Source of the DNA: an uncultured Pseudomonadota bacterium
Lineage (GTDB): Bacteria; Myxococcota_A; UBA796; SXON01
Direction of reading: 5' to 3'
Length of the DNA: 35,403 bases
Assembly (NCBI GenBank): GCA_903891165.1
Contig: CAITDR010000547.1
Span: 1-35,403 of the forward strand
Part shown: positions 22,861 through 30,729 of the stretch, piece after piece
How the letters are laid out: each line of letters begins with the position of its first letter
Position numbering within the stretch: the first letter of the stretch is position 1
Notes under the pieces: generated by a model
Database searches by the model: none
Told to the model about the DNA's origin: nothing
What the model saw: only the letters and a program-made list of their open reading frames with translations
Program-made: the position numbers and the translations under genes

Positions 22861-23678
22861 TGGCCACCGACGAAGTCCACCGCGGCGGGGTGGCCAGAGA
22901 GCTGCACCAACTGCCGAATGGCTGCCCGTCCGTCCGTGCCGTAGCTCAGGGTATCGGCGTTGGCATACATCTGAAGGTAGCGATCCACCTGCTCAAAGGT
23001 GGACAATGCCCCCCCGCGCGCCAGAAGCCAACGGATGGCCTCGTCACGATGGGCCAGCCCATGGGCGATACTGCGGTGAACAATACGATCTACCTGGGCA
23101 ATGGTCGATGCGCCCAGAGAGCGCCGCACCACATTGCCGCCCAGAGGCAACGGCAGGCCGGTGTGTGCGTTCCACCACTGGCCCAGGTCCAAGAGCAGCT
23201 CAAAGCCCTCCTGCGCCCAGGTCAGGCGCCCCTCGTGGATCACGACGGCGGCATCCACTTCCCCACTTCGGAGCGCCTCAAACACCCGTGCATGCGGCTG
23301 GATGGGGATCACCACCGGTGTAAAAGTACACACCTGCTTCATGACGAGGTGTGCGGTGGTGGTCAGGCCAGGCACACCGATGCGAAGGCCCTCCAGCTTC
23401 TCCAGCTTTTTCGCCGCGACCAGGGCGGGTCCATAGCCCCGGCCCACTGAGCCACCATGATCGAAGAGCTGATAGTGGGCGGCAACCCTTGGATACCAGG
23501 CGATGGAAATGGCATTAACGTCGGCTCCGTCGCCTGAAGCCATGCGGTTCAAGGCATCGGTATCCGCTGTTTCTACGCGGAAATCCAAGCCCTCGGTGTC
23601 CACCAGTCCTTCGGTGATGCCGCGAAACATGAAGAGATCGTCGGCATCGGGGCTGATGGCACAGCGGATTACGGTCAT
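22854..23678 (-). CDS. mqnD: 1,4-dihydroxy-6-naphthoate synthase (menaquinone, futalosine pathway)
   Basis: 274 residues, normal length for the family. MqnD turns cyclic de-hypoxanthine futalosine into 1,4-dihydroxy-6-naphthoate. Family motifs: the opening ISPDADDLFMFRGITEG, GRGYGPALVAAKK, the binding segment RIGVPGLTTTAHLV, and the diagnostic stretch IHEGRLTWAQEGF followed by DLGQWWNAHTGLPLPLGG and RRSLGA. The periplasmic-binding-protein-like fold lacks a signal peptide, as expected for a cytosolic enzyme. ATG 23678 overlaps the stop of the PP2C gene by four bases, so the two are translated together. No other menaquinone gene is in the window. MqnA is a relative, but the HEGR-to-PLPLGG block favours MqnD. 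Confidence 0.88.
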   Translation of the reverse strand: MTVIRCAISPDADDLFMFRGITEGLVDTEGLDFRVETADTDALNRMASGDGADVNAISIAWYPRVAAHYQLFDHGGSVGRGYGPALVAAKKLEKLEGLRIGVPGLTTTAHLVMKQVCTFTPVVIPIQPHARVFEALRSGEVDAAVVIHEGRLTWAQEGFELLLDLGQWWNAHTGLPLPLGGNVVRRSLGASTIAQVDRIVHRSIAHGLAHRDEAIRWLLARGGALSTFEQVDRYLQMYANADTLSYGTDGRAAIRQLVQLSGHPAAVDFVGGHD

Positions 23679-24886
23679 GGCAGCGCGTTGGTGGTGGACA
23701 CCCGCGCGTTAGTCTGGCGGAGGCGTTTGCCCAGCACCTTCAGGAGCTTCCAAAGCAGGGAGTTACCCAAGACCGGCTCCCGTTGGCAGAACTCCTGCAG
23801 ATCCTCGGCGGTGATGCTGATCGCGCCGCCGAAGGTGACAGCCACCACCGAAGCTGAGCGCGGGAGCTGGTCGGCCAGGGCCAGCTCGCCGAAGTGTTCG
23901 CCAGGTCCGAGGCGGGCCAATTCGACGCCGCTGGCGGTCACCATGACCTCGCCGTCCAGGATCACAAACATCGCGTCGCCGGGAGTGCCTTCGGCGACGA
24001 GGTATTCCCCAGGAGCAAAGTAGTGTTCGCGCAGGATCCGCGATACCTGGAGACGGTTGCCGTAGGGCATGTCCTCGAAGAGGAAGAGGTGTTCCAGCAC
24101 GCGGGCGCGCAATGTCGCTTCGTCCGTGGCGGTGCGACCTTCGGGATCCACCAGGACCACCGTCACATTGTCGGGGCCGCCGGCTTCCAGCGCAGCGTCG
24201 ATCAAGGCACCGGCCGCCGTCTCCGGATCGCCGGTCAAGGTCAGGGCCTGGACCCGCTCCGGTCGGACCACGTCGGAGAGGCCATCCGAGCAGAGAACCA
24301 GGCGATCTCCCGGCATCAAATCCACAGAAGCCAGGGAGGGCTGCACCGTGGGGTAGAGACCGATGGCGCGGGTGATCACATGCCGATGGCGTGATGTTTT
24401 GGCTTCTGCAGCGGTCATTTTGCCCGCGCGGATCAGCTCGTTCACCATGGAGTGATCTTCGGTGAGCTGCTTCAGCTCTTCCATCCGGGCCAGATAGGCG
24501 CGGGAGTCCCCAACGTGGGCGATAAAAGCTGTGGTTCCGGCGAGGAGAATTACCACCACCGTGGTGGTCATCCCCGACTTGCCCTCCGACTCGGCCGTCT
24601 CGTACACTTTCTTGCTGGCGAGCTGACAGGCGTCATCCATCGCCGCAAGCACCGTGTTGCGGGCTGCCGGGGTCGCATTTTCCAGGTAGATACGGGCACG
24701 TTCACGAAGTGTCGCTGAGGCGCTCCGAAAAACGTCAATGCACAGGGCACTGGCCACTTCGCCTGCGGCGCGACCGCCCACCCCATCGGCCACCACAAAG
24801 AGCCCATCTTCAGCCAGCGCGAGGAAGGCATCTTCGTTGTGGATCCGCTTCTTTCCGGGATCGGTTCGGCACGCGACTCTGAGCAT
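23675..24886 (-). CDS. PP2C-type protein phosphatase fused to a cyclic-nucleotide-binding domain
   Basis: 403 residues from ATG 24886 (GGAG six bases upstream). Residues 1-245 are a bacterial PP2C (Stp/PrpC-like) Ser/Thr phosphatase with the metal-binding aspartates in HNED19AF, VVAD34GVGGR, the GDSRAY loop (126-131), SD201GLSD and GGPD239N. Residues about 280-380 form a cyclic-nucleotide-binding domain (APGEYLVAEG, MFVILDGEVMV), with the phosphate-binding cassette FGELALADQLPRSASV (332-347) keeping the Glu and Arg that grip the cyclic phosphate. A short basic C-terminus follows. This suggests a cytosolic phosphatase controlled by cAMP or a similar nucleotide, opposing Ser/Thr kinases, which are abundant in Myxococcota. 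It overlaps mqnD by four bases. Confidence 0.93.
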   Translation of the reverse strand: MLRVACRTDPGKKRIHNEDAFLALAEDGLFVVADGVGGRAAGEVASALCIDVFRSASATLRERARIYLENATPAARNTVLAAMDDACQLASKKVYETAESEGKSGMTTTVVVILLAGTTAFIAHVGDSRAYLARMEELKQLTEDHSMVNELIRAGKMTAAEAKTSRHRHVITRAIGLYPTVQPSLASVDLMPGDRLVLCSDGLSDVVRPERVQALTLTGDPETAAGALIDAALEAGGPDNVTVVLVDPEGRTATDEATLRARVLEHLFLFEDMPYGNRLQVSRILREHYFAPGEYLVAEGTPGDAMFVILDGEVMVTASGVELARLGPGEHFGELALADQLPRSASVVAVTFGGAISITAEDLQEFCQREPVLGNSLLWKLLKVLGKRLRQTNARVSTTNALP

Positions 24887-24912
24887 CAGGTTCTCCAGAA
24901 TGGTCCGGCGCG

Positions 24913-24918
24913 ATTATA
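24913..24918 (-). promoter_or_regulatory. -10 element of the PP2C-mqnD operon
   Basis: A perfect TATAAT on the minus strand, about 27 bases before ATG 24886, with a GGAG site between. No good -35 is visible at 16-18 bases, so an activator may be needed. Confidence 0.5.
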
Positions 24919-24968
24919 GCCTGTTGCCCCCATTGGTGCATACAACGGCCCACCGCGAGATTTTGGTC

Positions 24969-24988
24969 TGTTCAGTCTTGACTGAACA
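24969..24988. promoter_or_regulatory. Operator palindrome in front of the GbsR-family regulator
   Basis: TGTTCAGTCTTGACTGAACA: perfect 9-base arms around TT. Its centre contains TTGACT (24978-24983), usable as a -35 for the rightward operon, with a weak TAGGCG 17 bases on. Bound protein would block that promoter, which suits autorepression by the regulator starting at 25029. It also lies about 50 bases upstream of the leftward PP2C -10 element. Confidence 0.7.
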
Positions 24989-25028
24989 AACTGGACGAAA
25001 TAGGCGGTGGGGCAGGGAGAGAAGGGTC

Positions 25029-25541
25029 GTGCGCGAGTTGACCGCCGAACAACGTTTTGTGGAAGATTTCGGGTTGTTCCTTGAGCAGGTGGGTTTTCCG
25101 AGGATCGCCGGACGGATCTTGGGTCTACTCCTGGTCAACGGGGTGCCGATGCATCTGGAGCAGATCTCGGCCGTGTTGGAGGTCAGCCGGGCATCGGTGA
25201 GCACGAATACGCGCCTGCTGATTGGGGTGATGTTGATCGAACAGCGCACCCAACCGGGGGATCGGCGTACCTGGTTTGTGGTTCGTCCCGATGCCTTTCG
25301 GCGACGTTTTGGCTTCATCATCACCCAATTTGCTTCGATGAGCCAGCTGCTTGATCAGGGGCTGGCTGCGGTGCCACCGGAACGGGAGCCGGCTCGCAAC
25401 CTGCTGGAAGGTGCCGTGGAATTCCACCGCTTTATGGTCCAGGAGATGATCGGCATTTCCCAGCGTTGGGATGCGTTGCATGCGGATCTTCCCGACGAGC
25501 GATGGCGGGAGATCCCTCCCGATCCGGAGGAGAGCCGATGA
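25029..25541 (+). CDS. GbsR/MarR-family transcriptional regulator
   Basis: 170 residues from GTG 25029, with a purine-rich GGGAGAGAAGGG upstream; starting here gives the family's normal N-terminus. The pattern RFVEDFGLFLEQVGFPRIAG, LLLVNGVPMHLEQISAVLEV and SRASVSTNTRLLIGVMLIEQ is the GbsR-type winged helix-turn-helix (about residues 10-90), followed by a helical dimerisation/ligand domain. It lies directly behind a 20-base perfect palindrome. Its stop overlaps the ATG of the next gene (ATGA), so it heads the transport operon and probably controls it. The effector is unknown; GbsR itself senses choline-type compounds, which need not apply here. Confidence 0.9.
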   Translation: MRELTAEQRFVEDFGLFLEQVGFPRIAGRILGLLLVNGVPMHLEQISAVLEVSRASVSTNTRLLIGVMLIEQRTQPGDRRTWFVVRPDAFRRRFGFIITQFASMSQLLDQGLAAVPPEREPARNLLEGAVEFHRFMVQEMIGISQRWDALHADLPDERWREIPPDPEESR

Positions 25542-26779
25542 GCCCAGATGTAGAGCTTGCGGGCTACGCGGAGCTGCGAGGCTCCGTATATATAGGGTCC
25601 GAAGGCTTCCCACTCACGATGGTGGAGCGGGTCCGACCGACCCTGGATGCACGCCCGGCGGAACGGCTGGCAGTGCATGTGGCGGTGGAGGGAGCCCTGG
25701 CGCAGGGGCGGGACAACAGCGCGGTGGCGGCCGACCTGATCGCCAATAGCCCCATCCAGGATGTGCTGGATCAAGGCGGCTGTGTCTACGATCCGCCGCC
25801 CAAATATGCAACGTCGGACAGCTATCTTTCGGTGGAGCGCCTGCACCTTGATTTTCAGCTTCCGGCGGTGGATATCTCCATCGGCCGGCAGGCGGTTACC
25901 TGGGGCTCATCGCTGGTCACCCACCCCACCGACCCCTTCCCGGAGGTGGTGGCCACCGAACCGTGGCGGGAGCGGCGGGGGGTCAACGCGATCAAGGCGG
26001 AGATTCCTATCAAGGCCCACTCCATCACCGCCCTGGTGGCTTTGGATGATGATCTGTCCGAGTTCTATGTGGAGAAGCCGAAGGGGGAGAACATCCCGGT
26101 CACCGGCGCTGTCCGCGGGACCGTGCGCGCACTCGCCACCGACTGGTCGGCCGTCGCCTGGGGGCGGCCGGATGGGCGCTATTTTGCCGGGGTGGACCTG
26201 CGGGGTACCCTGGGGGTGGGCTGGTGGGTGGAGGGCGGCTGGCACGGCGGCCGCGATGAGACCCATGACGAGGCCGCTCCGGTCGAAGTGGTGGCGGGTA
26301 TCGACTACTCCTTCCCCGTCCTCAACATGCTCTATTTTGCGGCGGAATATCGCTACGATGGCACCGGAGAAGACCCCGATCACTACTCCTGGGCCTCGCG
26401 CAGCCTCGCGGGCGAAGTTCCCTACAGCGGCTGCTCCTTTTCGCTGACACCGGATGGAGAGGATCTTCAATCCCGCAGTAGCCTGGGCCGCCACTATGTC
26501 CATGCCACGGCGCGGCTGGGCTTCACTGAAGAATTTGCACTCTCGGGAGTTACGATTGTAAACCTGCAGGATGCAACAGGTTTTGCTTCGGTGGATGCGT
26601 CGCTTCTGGTGGGTAGCCGCTGGACGCTCCATGCCGGAGCCCAAATTCCGTACGGGAAGGAGGGGGAATACCGGCCCCCCGACTCGGTCACCACCCTGCG
26701 GGTTGGCACCAATACTGCTGACCTTTCCCCGCTTCTTTTTGATGCAAACATGCTCGCCTGGGCGCGCTATAGCTTTTGA
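25538..26779 (+). CDS. Outer-membrane-barrel-like protein lacking a recognisable signal peptide
   Basis: 413 residues from ATG 25538, set by a strong GGAGGAG five bases upstream and the ATGA overlap with the regulator. The sequence reads as beta strands throughout: VELAGYAELRGSVYIGSEG, LHLDFQLPAVDISIGRQAV, then WGSSLVTHPTDPFPEVVAT, GWWVEGGWHGGRDE and MLYFAAEYRYDGTG. It ends in an aromatic strand with terminal Phe (LAWARYSF), a BAM signal. The RQAVTWGSS...PTDPF motif recalls DUF1302-type/porin-like proteins. Oddly, the first strand begins almost at the start codon and no signal peptide is visible in any upstream frame. It could be a non-classical substrate, have an error upstream, or be mis-started. 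The neighbours (ABC exporter and LolA-like protein) suggest it is the outer-membrane part. Confidence 0.85.
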   Translation: MSPDVELAGYAELRGSVYIGSEGFPLTMVERVRPTLDARPAERLAVHVAVEGALAQGRDNSAVAADLIANSPIQDVLDQGGCVYDPPPKYATSDSYLSVERLHLDFQLPAVDISIGRQAVTWGSSLVTHPTDPFPEVVATEPWRERRGVNAIKAEIPIKAHSITALVALDDDLSEFYVEKPKGENIPVTGAVRGTVRALATDWSAVAWGRPDGRYFAGVDLRGTLGVGWWVEGGWHGGRDETHDEAAPVEVVAGIDYSFPVLNMLYFAAEYRYDGTGEDPDHYSWASRSLAGEVPYSGCSFSLTPDGEDLQSRSSLGRHYVHATARLGFTEEFALSGVTIVNLQDATGFASVDASLLVGSRWTLHAGAQIPYGKEGEYRPPDSVTTLRVGTNTADLSPLLFDANMLAWARYSF

Positions 26780-26788
26780 GGTACGCCG

Positions 26789-27493
26789 ATGTCTGAGGGA
26801 ACGCCGAAGCTCTGCGAGGTGCAGAATGCCAGCAAGGTCTACCGGATGGGAGACATCACCGTACATGCGCTCTCCGGGGTGTCGGTATCGGTGGGATCCG
26901 GCGAATTTACGGTCTTCTCTGGGCCGTCGGGTTCGGGCAAGTCCACCCTGCTCAACCTGATCGGCTGCCTGGATCGCCCTTCCTCTGGCAAAGTGCTCTT
27001 GGAAGGCCAGGATGTGGCATCCCTGGCCGACGCTGCGCTGGGTCAGGTCCGTGCGCGACGGATCGGCTTCATCTTTCAAAGCTTCAACCTGATACCGGTG
27101 CTTACGGCCTACGAAAATGTCGAGCTGGCGCTGCGTCTGGCGGGGCAGCTTCAAGATGCCGAGTCGCGGGTGCGACAAGCGCTCTCCGATGTGGGGCTTG
27201 CGGACTACCTCGGGCGTCGGCCGAGCCAGCTCTCGGGTGGGCAGCAGCAGCGGGTGGCCATCGCACGGGCCCTGGTCAAGCGGCCGGCCCTGGTCATCGC
27301 CGATGAGCCGACAGCCAACCTGGATAGTAAGAATGGGGCGGCCATCCTGGATTTGATGAAGGAGATGAACCGGCGAGATGGGGTGACCTTCCTCTTCTCC
27401 ACCCACGATCCAATGGTGATGTCGCATGCGCGGCGGATCGTGAGCCTCCGGGACGGCGAGGTGGTGGGCGACACGGTGGGAGAGGGGAAGTAG
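26789..27493 (+). CDS. ABC transporter ATPase, LolD/MacB-type
   Basis: 234 residues with all ATPase motifs: Walker A GPSGSGKST (45-53), Q-loop in FIFQSFNLIPVLTAYENV, signature LSGGQ (148-152), Walker B ALVIADEP (167-174) and the switch His in FSTHDPMV. The QSFNLIPVLTAYENVELAL segment is typical of the LolD/MacB/FtsE group, which works with FtsX-like permeases by mechanotransmission rather than classical import. Two such permeases follow directly, the first starting two bases after this stop. It energises whatever this system moves. Confidence 0.95.
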   Translation: MSEGTPKLCEVQNASKVYRMGDITVHALSGVSVSVGSGEFTVFSGPSGSGKSTLLNLIGCLDRPSSGKVLLEGQDVASLADAALGQVRARRIGFIFQSFNLIPVLTAYENVELALRLAGQLQDAESRVRQALSDVGLADYLGRRPSQLSGGQQQRVAIARALVKRPALVIADEPTANLDSKNGAAILDLMKEMNRRDGVTFLFSTHDPMVMSHARRIVSLRDGEVVGDTVGEGK

Positions 27494-27494
27494 A

Positions 27495-28694
27495 ATGTTC
27501 TTTCTTCTTCGGCTCTCCTTCCGAAATGTGATGCGCAACCCGGGACGCACCATGATCACCTCCGTCGCTGTGGTGGCAGGGGTGGCGCTGATGATCCTGG
27601 GGTGGGGACTGGTCGACGGGGTGGACGAGAACGTCCTCCGTGCCTCTTCCCGCACGGTCACTGGCGATGTCATTCTTCGGCCTGTGGACTTTCCCACCGA
27701 TGGATCCTCTTATCCCCTGGACAAGGCCACCGCTCCGCCGCCCATTTCTGCGACCCTCGCGGAGGTGGCGCCTCGTGTGTTCTTTCAGGGGCGTCTGGTA
27801 GCGGGCGCAGATTCCACCCGGGTGACGGGGATAGCCTACGATCCCGACCTGGATCCTAAGGTTTTTCCGCGGGAATTCTGGCGGATGGAGGGCGGGTGGC
27901 CTGCGGCAGGCGCATTGGAGGCGGTGGTGGGTTCCCGGCTGGCGCGGGTTCTCGGTGTTCATACTGGGGATTCGGTGATTTTGGAGGCGCGGACCCAGGC
28001 GGGGGCCATGAATGCGCTGACCTACCGTGTTTCCGGTTTGGTGACGACCGACAACTCCTGGGTGGACGGTACGGCAGTCTGGCTGCCCATGCCCCTGGCG
28101 GAAGAACTGCTGGTACTTGGCGGACTGCGCACCCATCTGGCCCTCAAGCTGAAGCGGGGCACCGCCGAGGAGGCGCTGGCTGCGCTGAATACCCCGGGCT
28201 GGACAGCGCACACGGTGCGCGAAGAGTGTGCGGACATTCTGGAGTTAAACAATTTTCGACGGCGGGCCATTGTCTTTCTGGTTTTCGTGATTATGGCAAT
28301 CGCGGCGACCGGCATCACCAACTCGGTGCTCATGGGCGCCTTCGAGCGGGTGCGGGAGATTGGGGCTCTCCGGGCCCTGGGGATGGATCGGGTCGGCATC
28401 GCGTCTCTGTTTCTATTTGAAGGATTAATTATGGGTTTGATCGCTGCTCTTATCGGAGCAGCTCTCGGAGCGGGGCTGGTCCTTCGATGGCAGACCAACG
28501 GCTTTGTGCTCAGCGACGACATGATGGAGAACGCCGGCCAGATGGCGGTGGGCTCTGAGATCTACACCCGTTTCTCCTGGGACATGACCGTCGGCTCGGT
28601 GCTTTTCGCCCTGCTCATCGCACAATTGGCTTCTATCTATCCCATGATCTTTGCCACCCGCCTGAACCCGGCGGATGCTGTACGCGCGGAGTAG
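27495..28694 (+). CDS. FtsX/LolC-type ABC permease, first of two
   Basis: 399 residues with the MacB/LolC plan. An N-terminal transmembrane helix (about residues 19-40) follows the basic motif LSFRNVMRNPGRT. A large periplasmic domain (about 45-265) comes next, then three C-terminal helices beginning RRAIVFLVFVIMAIAATGIT. The coupling motif ERVREIGALRALGMDRVGIA is the FtsX signature that contacts the ATPase. It ends ...LNPADAVRAE, the usual family C-terminus. It shares its layout with the next permease, so the pair probably forms a heterodimer as in LolCE. Confidence 0.94.
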   Translation: MFFLLRLSFRNVMRNPGRTMITSVAVVAGVALMILGWGLVDGVDENVLRASSRTVTGDVILRPVDFPTDGSSYPLDKATAPPPISATLAEVAPRVFFQGRLVAGADSTRVTGIAYDPDLDPKVFPREFWRMEGGWPAAGALEAVVGSRLARVLGVHTGDSVILEARTQAGAMNALTYRVSGLVTTDNSWVDGTAVWLPMPLAEELLVLGGLRTHLALKLKRGTAEEALAALNTPGWTAHTVREECADILELNNFRRRAIVFLVFVIMAIAATGITNSVLMGAFERVREIGALRALGMDRVGIASLFLFEGLIMGLIAALIGAALGAGLVLRWQTNGFVLSDDMMENAGQMAVGSEIYTRFSWDMTVGSVLFALLIAQLASIYPMIFATRLNPADAVRAE

Positions 28695-28698
28695 AGCG

Positions 28699-29931
28699 AT
28701 GCCTGTACTCTTTTCGATGGCGGTACGGAATACGATGCGCTCCTGGCGCCGGTCCCTCCTCACCGCGGCCGCGATCACCATCGGCACCGCGCTGCTGAAT
28801 GTGGGCATGGCCTGGCAAGACGGAATCCTGGAGGGGGCCCTGGATTCGGCCTCCGCCATGGCGGGCCATGTGCGGGTGGTAAAACCTCGCTATGCCGACA
28901 AAGAGACGCTCTTTCCGATCTCGGAGAACCTCCCGAACACCGAGCCACTTTTGAAAGCGATTCGCACGGTAGACGGGGTTCGTGGGGTCTGGCCACGCCT
29001 CCAGCTGCCAGCCACGGTCTCGGTGGGCGGGGAGATCGGCGACGTCTTTTCGCTGCTCCAGGGGGCACCCTTAGACTACTATCGGGACATCCTCCATCTG
29101 GATCAGCACATCCTTGCAGGCCGCTTCTTGGAGAAGGACAACGAGGCCATGCTGGGTACGGCCCTCGCGGAAGAAGCCAAGCTGAAGGTAGGGGATGAGG
29201 TGGTCTTCATTGGCCAGACTCAGGACGGATCGCTCTCCCCCATCAAGGCCGAAGTGGTGGGTCTGGTGGACATGGGCAGTCGCCCCCAGAATATGCTGGC
29301 TTATCTGACGCTTGAAAAAGCGAGGTATATGGCAGATATCCCGGAAGGAAGTACGGAGATTATCATTTTCGCCGACCAGCGCGACGACGCGGCGGAGATC
29401 GCCGCCCGGCTCCGTTCTTTGCCCGAGCTGAAAGAACTGGAGGTCAAGGCATGGTCAGAGCGCAAGCCCTGGTCGGAGATGATCCGCCTTATCCGCCCGA
29501 TCACGGCAATTTTTGCCATGGTGATTGTGCTTTTGACCGGGTTGGTGGTCTTTAACACCATGCTGATGAGTGTCCTGGAGCGTACCGGCGAGATCGGCGT
29601 GCTTCGGGCCCTGGGCATGAACCGCCTCCAGACCATTCGTCTCTTTGTGACCGAGGCCATCGGAATTGCCCTGGTCGGTGGTCTGGCGGGTGCGTTGCTC
29701 GGCGGTACCGGGGCCATTCTTTTGGAGATCTACGGGCTGAACTTGGGGGAGGGTGTCAATCGCCTGCCCGCCACCATCCCCATCAATGCGACCGTCCACG
29801 GACGTTTTGATATCGCCAACCTGTTCTATGGAATGCTCCTGGCCTTCGTGATGGCTATTGTCGGCAGCCTGATTCCTGCCATCCGGGCCACCGCGGTGGA
29901 ACCGATCGAAGCTATCCGTCAACGTCGATGA
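28699..29931 (+). CDS. FtsX/LolE-type ABC permease, second of two
   Basis: 410 residues from ATG 28699, chosen because GGAG (28688-28691) sits seven bases upstream; an earlier ATG at 28675 overlaps the previous gene and adds an atypical N-terminus. The topology is as in the first permease: SMAVRNTMRSWRRSLLTAAA leads into helix 1, then a periplasmic domain (about residues 40-260) and three C-terminal helices with the coupling motif ERTGEIGVLRALGMNRLQTI. It ends VEPIEAIRQRR. The periplasmic domain differs clearly from its partner, suggesting distinct roles such as substrate entry versus chaperone docking. Confidence 0.94.
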   Translation: MPVLFSMAVRNTMRSWRRSLLTAAAITIGTALLNVGMAWQDGILEGALDSASAMAGHVRVVKPRYADKETLFPISENLPNTEPLLKAIRTVDGVRGVWPRLQLPATVSVGGEIGDVFSLLQGAPLDYYRDILHLDQHILAGRFLEKDNEAMLGTALAEEAKLKVGDEVVFIGQTQDGSLSPIKAEVVGLVDMGSRPQNMLAYLTLEKARYMADIPEGSTEIIIFADQRDDAAEIAARLRSLPELKELEVKAWSERKPWSEMIRLIRPITAIFAMVIVLLTGLVVFNTMLMSVLERTGEIGVLRALGMNRLQTIRLFVTEAIGIALVGGLAGALLGGTGAILLEIYGLNLGEGVNRLPATIPINATVHGRFDIANLFYGMLLAFVMAIVGSLIPAIRATAVEPIEAIRQRR

Positions 29932-29938
29932 GGAATAC

Positions 29939-30673
29939 ATGCGCTGGTATCTAATTTTCTCCTTTCTTCTGATGATGCCCCGGCTGGCCTTTGCCATGTC
30001 CGTGGATGAGCTCCTGGGGCTGCTCGACAAAAATCTCACCTTCGACACCCGGGAAGCCACGCTGACCATGATGGTCGTCCGTGCGGATCGTACCAAGACC
30101 TACAAGATGCACTCCTACTCCCGTGGCCAGAACGAGTCCGCCATGGAGTACCTGGAGCCCGCTCGCGACAAAGGCACCCGCATGCTGCGGATGGGCAACG
30201 ATCTCTGGATGTACATGCCCTCGGTCGAACGCACCCAGAAGATCTCCGGCCACATGCTGCGCCAGAGTATGATGGGCTCGGACATGTCCTACGAGGACAT
30301 GATGGACGCCGCCTCTTGGAAGGAGCGCTACTCCGGCACCGTGGATGGGGAAGAGGTCCTGGATGGCCGCAAATGCTGGAAGATGACCCTGATCGCCAAG
30401 ACCCCGGACGTGACCTACGCCAAGCGGATCGTCTGGGTGGACCAACAAAGCCATATCCCCCTGCGCCAAGAGCTCTACGCGGTCTCCGGAATGCTCCTGA
30501 AAGTCTGGGCGATGAGCGACGTGCGTACCATCGAAGGGCGCCAGTGGCCCAGCCGCATGGTCATCGAGGACAAGGTGCAGCAGGGATCCCGCACCGAGCT
30601 GATTTTTGATTCCGTGGATTTTTCGGTCGAGCTACAGACCGAGATTTTTTCTACACGTTGGCTGGAACGATAG
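29939..30673 (+). CDS. LolA-like periplasmic carrier (outer-membrane lipoprotein-sorting protein family)
   Basis: 244 residues from ATG 29939, with AGGA upstream. A signal peptide ends at Ala-Phe-Ala (17-19). The mature part is the half-barrel of the LolA-like family sometimes annotated as outer membrane lipoprotein-sorting protein: REATLTMMVVRADRTKTYKM, MEYLEPARDKGTRMLRMGND, LWMYMPSVERTQKISGHMLR, MMGSDMSYEDM, then WVDQQSHIPLRQELYAVSGM. This family binds lipids or lipoproteins between the membranes. It ends the operon, downstream of a LolCDE-like transporter and an outer-membrane-barrel-like protein, so a complete inner-to-outer-membrane route is encoded. Canonical LolA of the cell would be a separate gene. 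Confidence 0.9.
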   Translation: MRWYLIFSFLLMMPRLAFAMSVDELLGLLDKNLTFDTREATLTMMVVRADRTKTYKMHSYSRGQNESAMEYLEPARDKGTRMLRMGNDLWMYMPSVERTQKISGHMLRQSMMGSDMSYEDMMDAASWKERYSGTVDGEEVLDGRKCWKMTLIAKTPDVTYAKRIVWVDQQSHIPLRQELYAVSGMLLKVWAMSDVRTIEGRQWPSRMVIEDKVQQGSRTELIFDSVDFSVELQTEIFSTRWLER

Positions 30674-30681
30674 ATTTTCTG

Positions 30682-30698
30682 TAGTCTATCGCAGACTA
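30682..30698. terminator. Hairpin between convergent operons
   Basis: A 6-bp perfect stem TAGTCT/AGACTA with a 5-base loop (extendable by G-T pairs), nine bases past the LolA-like stop and about 30 bases past the end of the leftward operon. T-tracts are weak, so this is a tentative call. Confidence 0.35.
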
Positions 30699-30729
30699 TG
30701 GTCGGGACTCGGGCTTTGATCTTGACCTG

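Noticed and set aside
25907-27697. 596-residue minus-strand open frame
   Set aside because: Antisense to the barrel-like protein and the ABC ATPase, both well supported.
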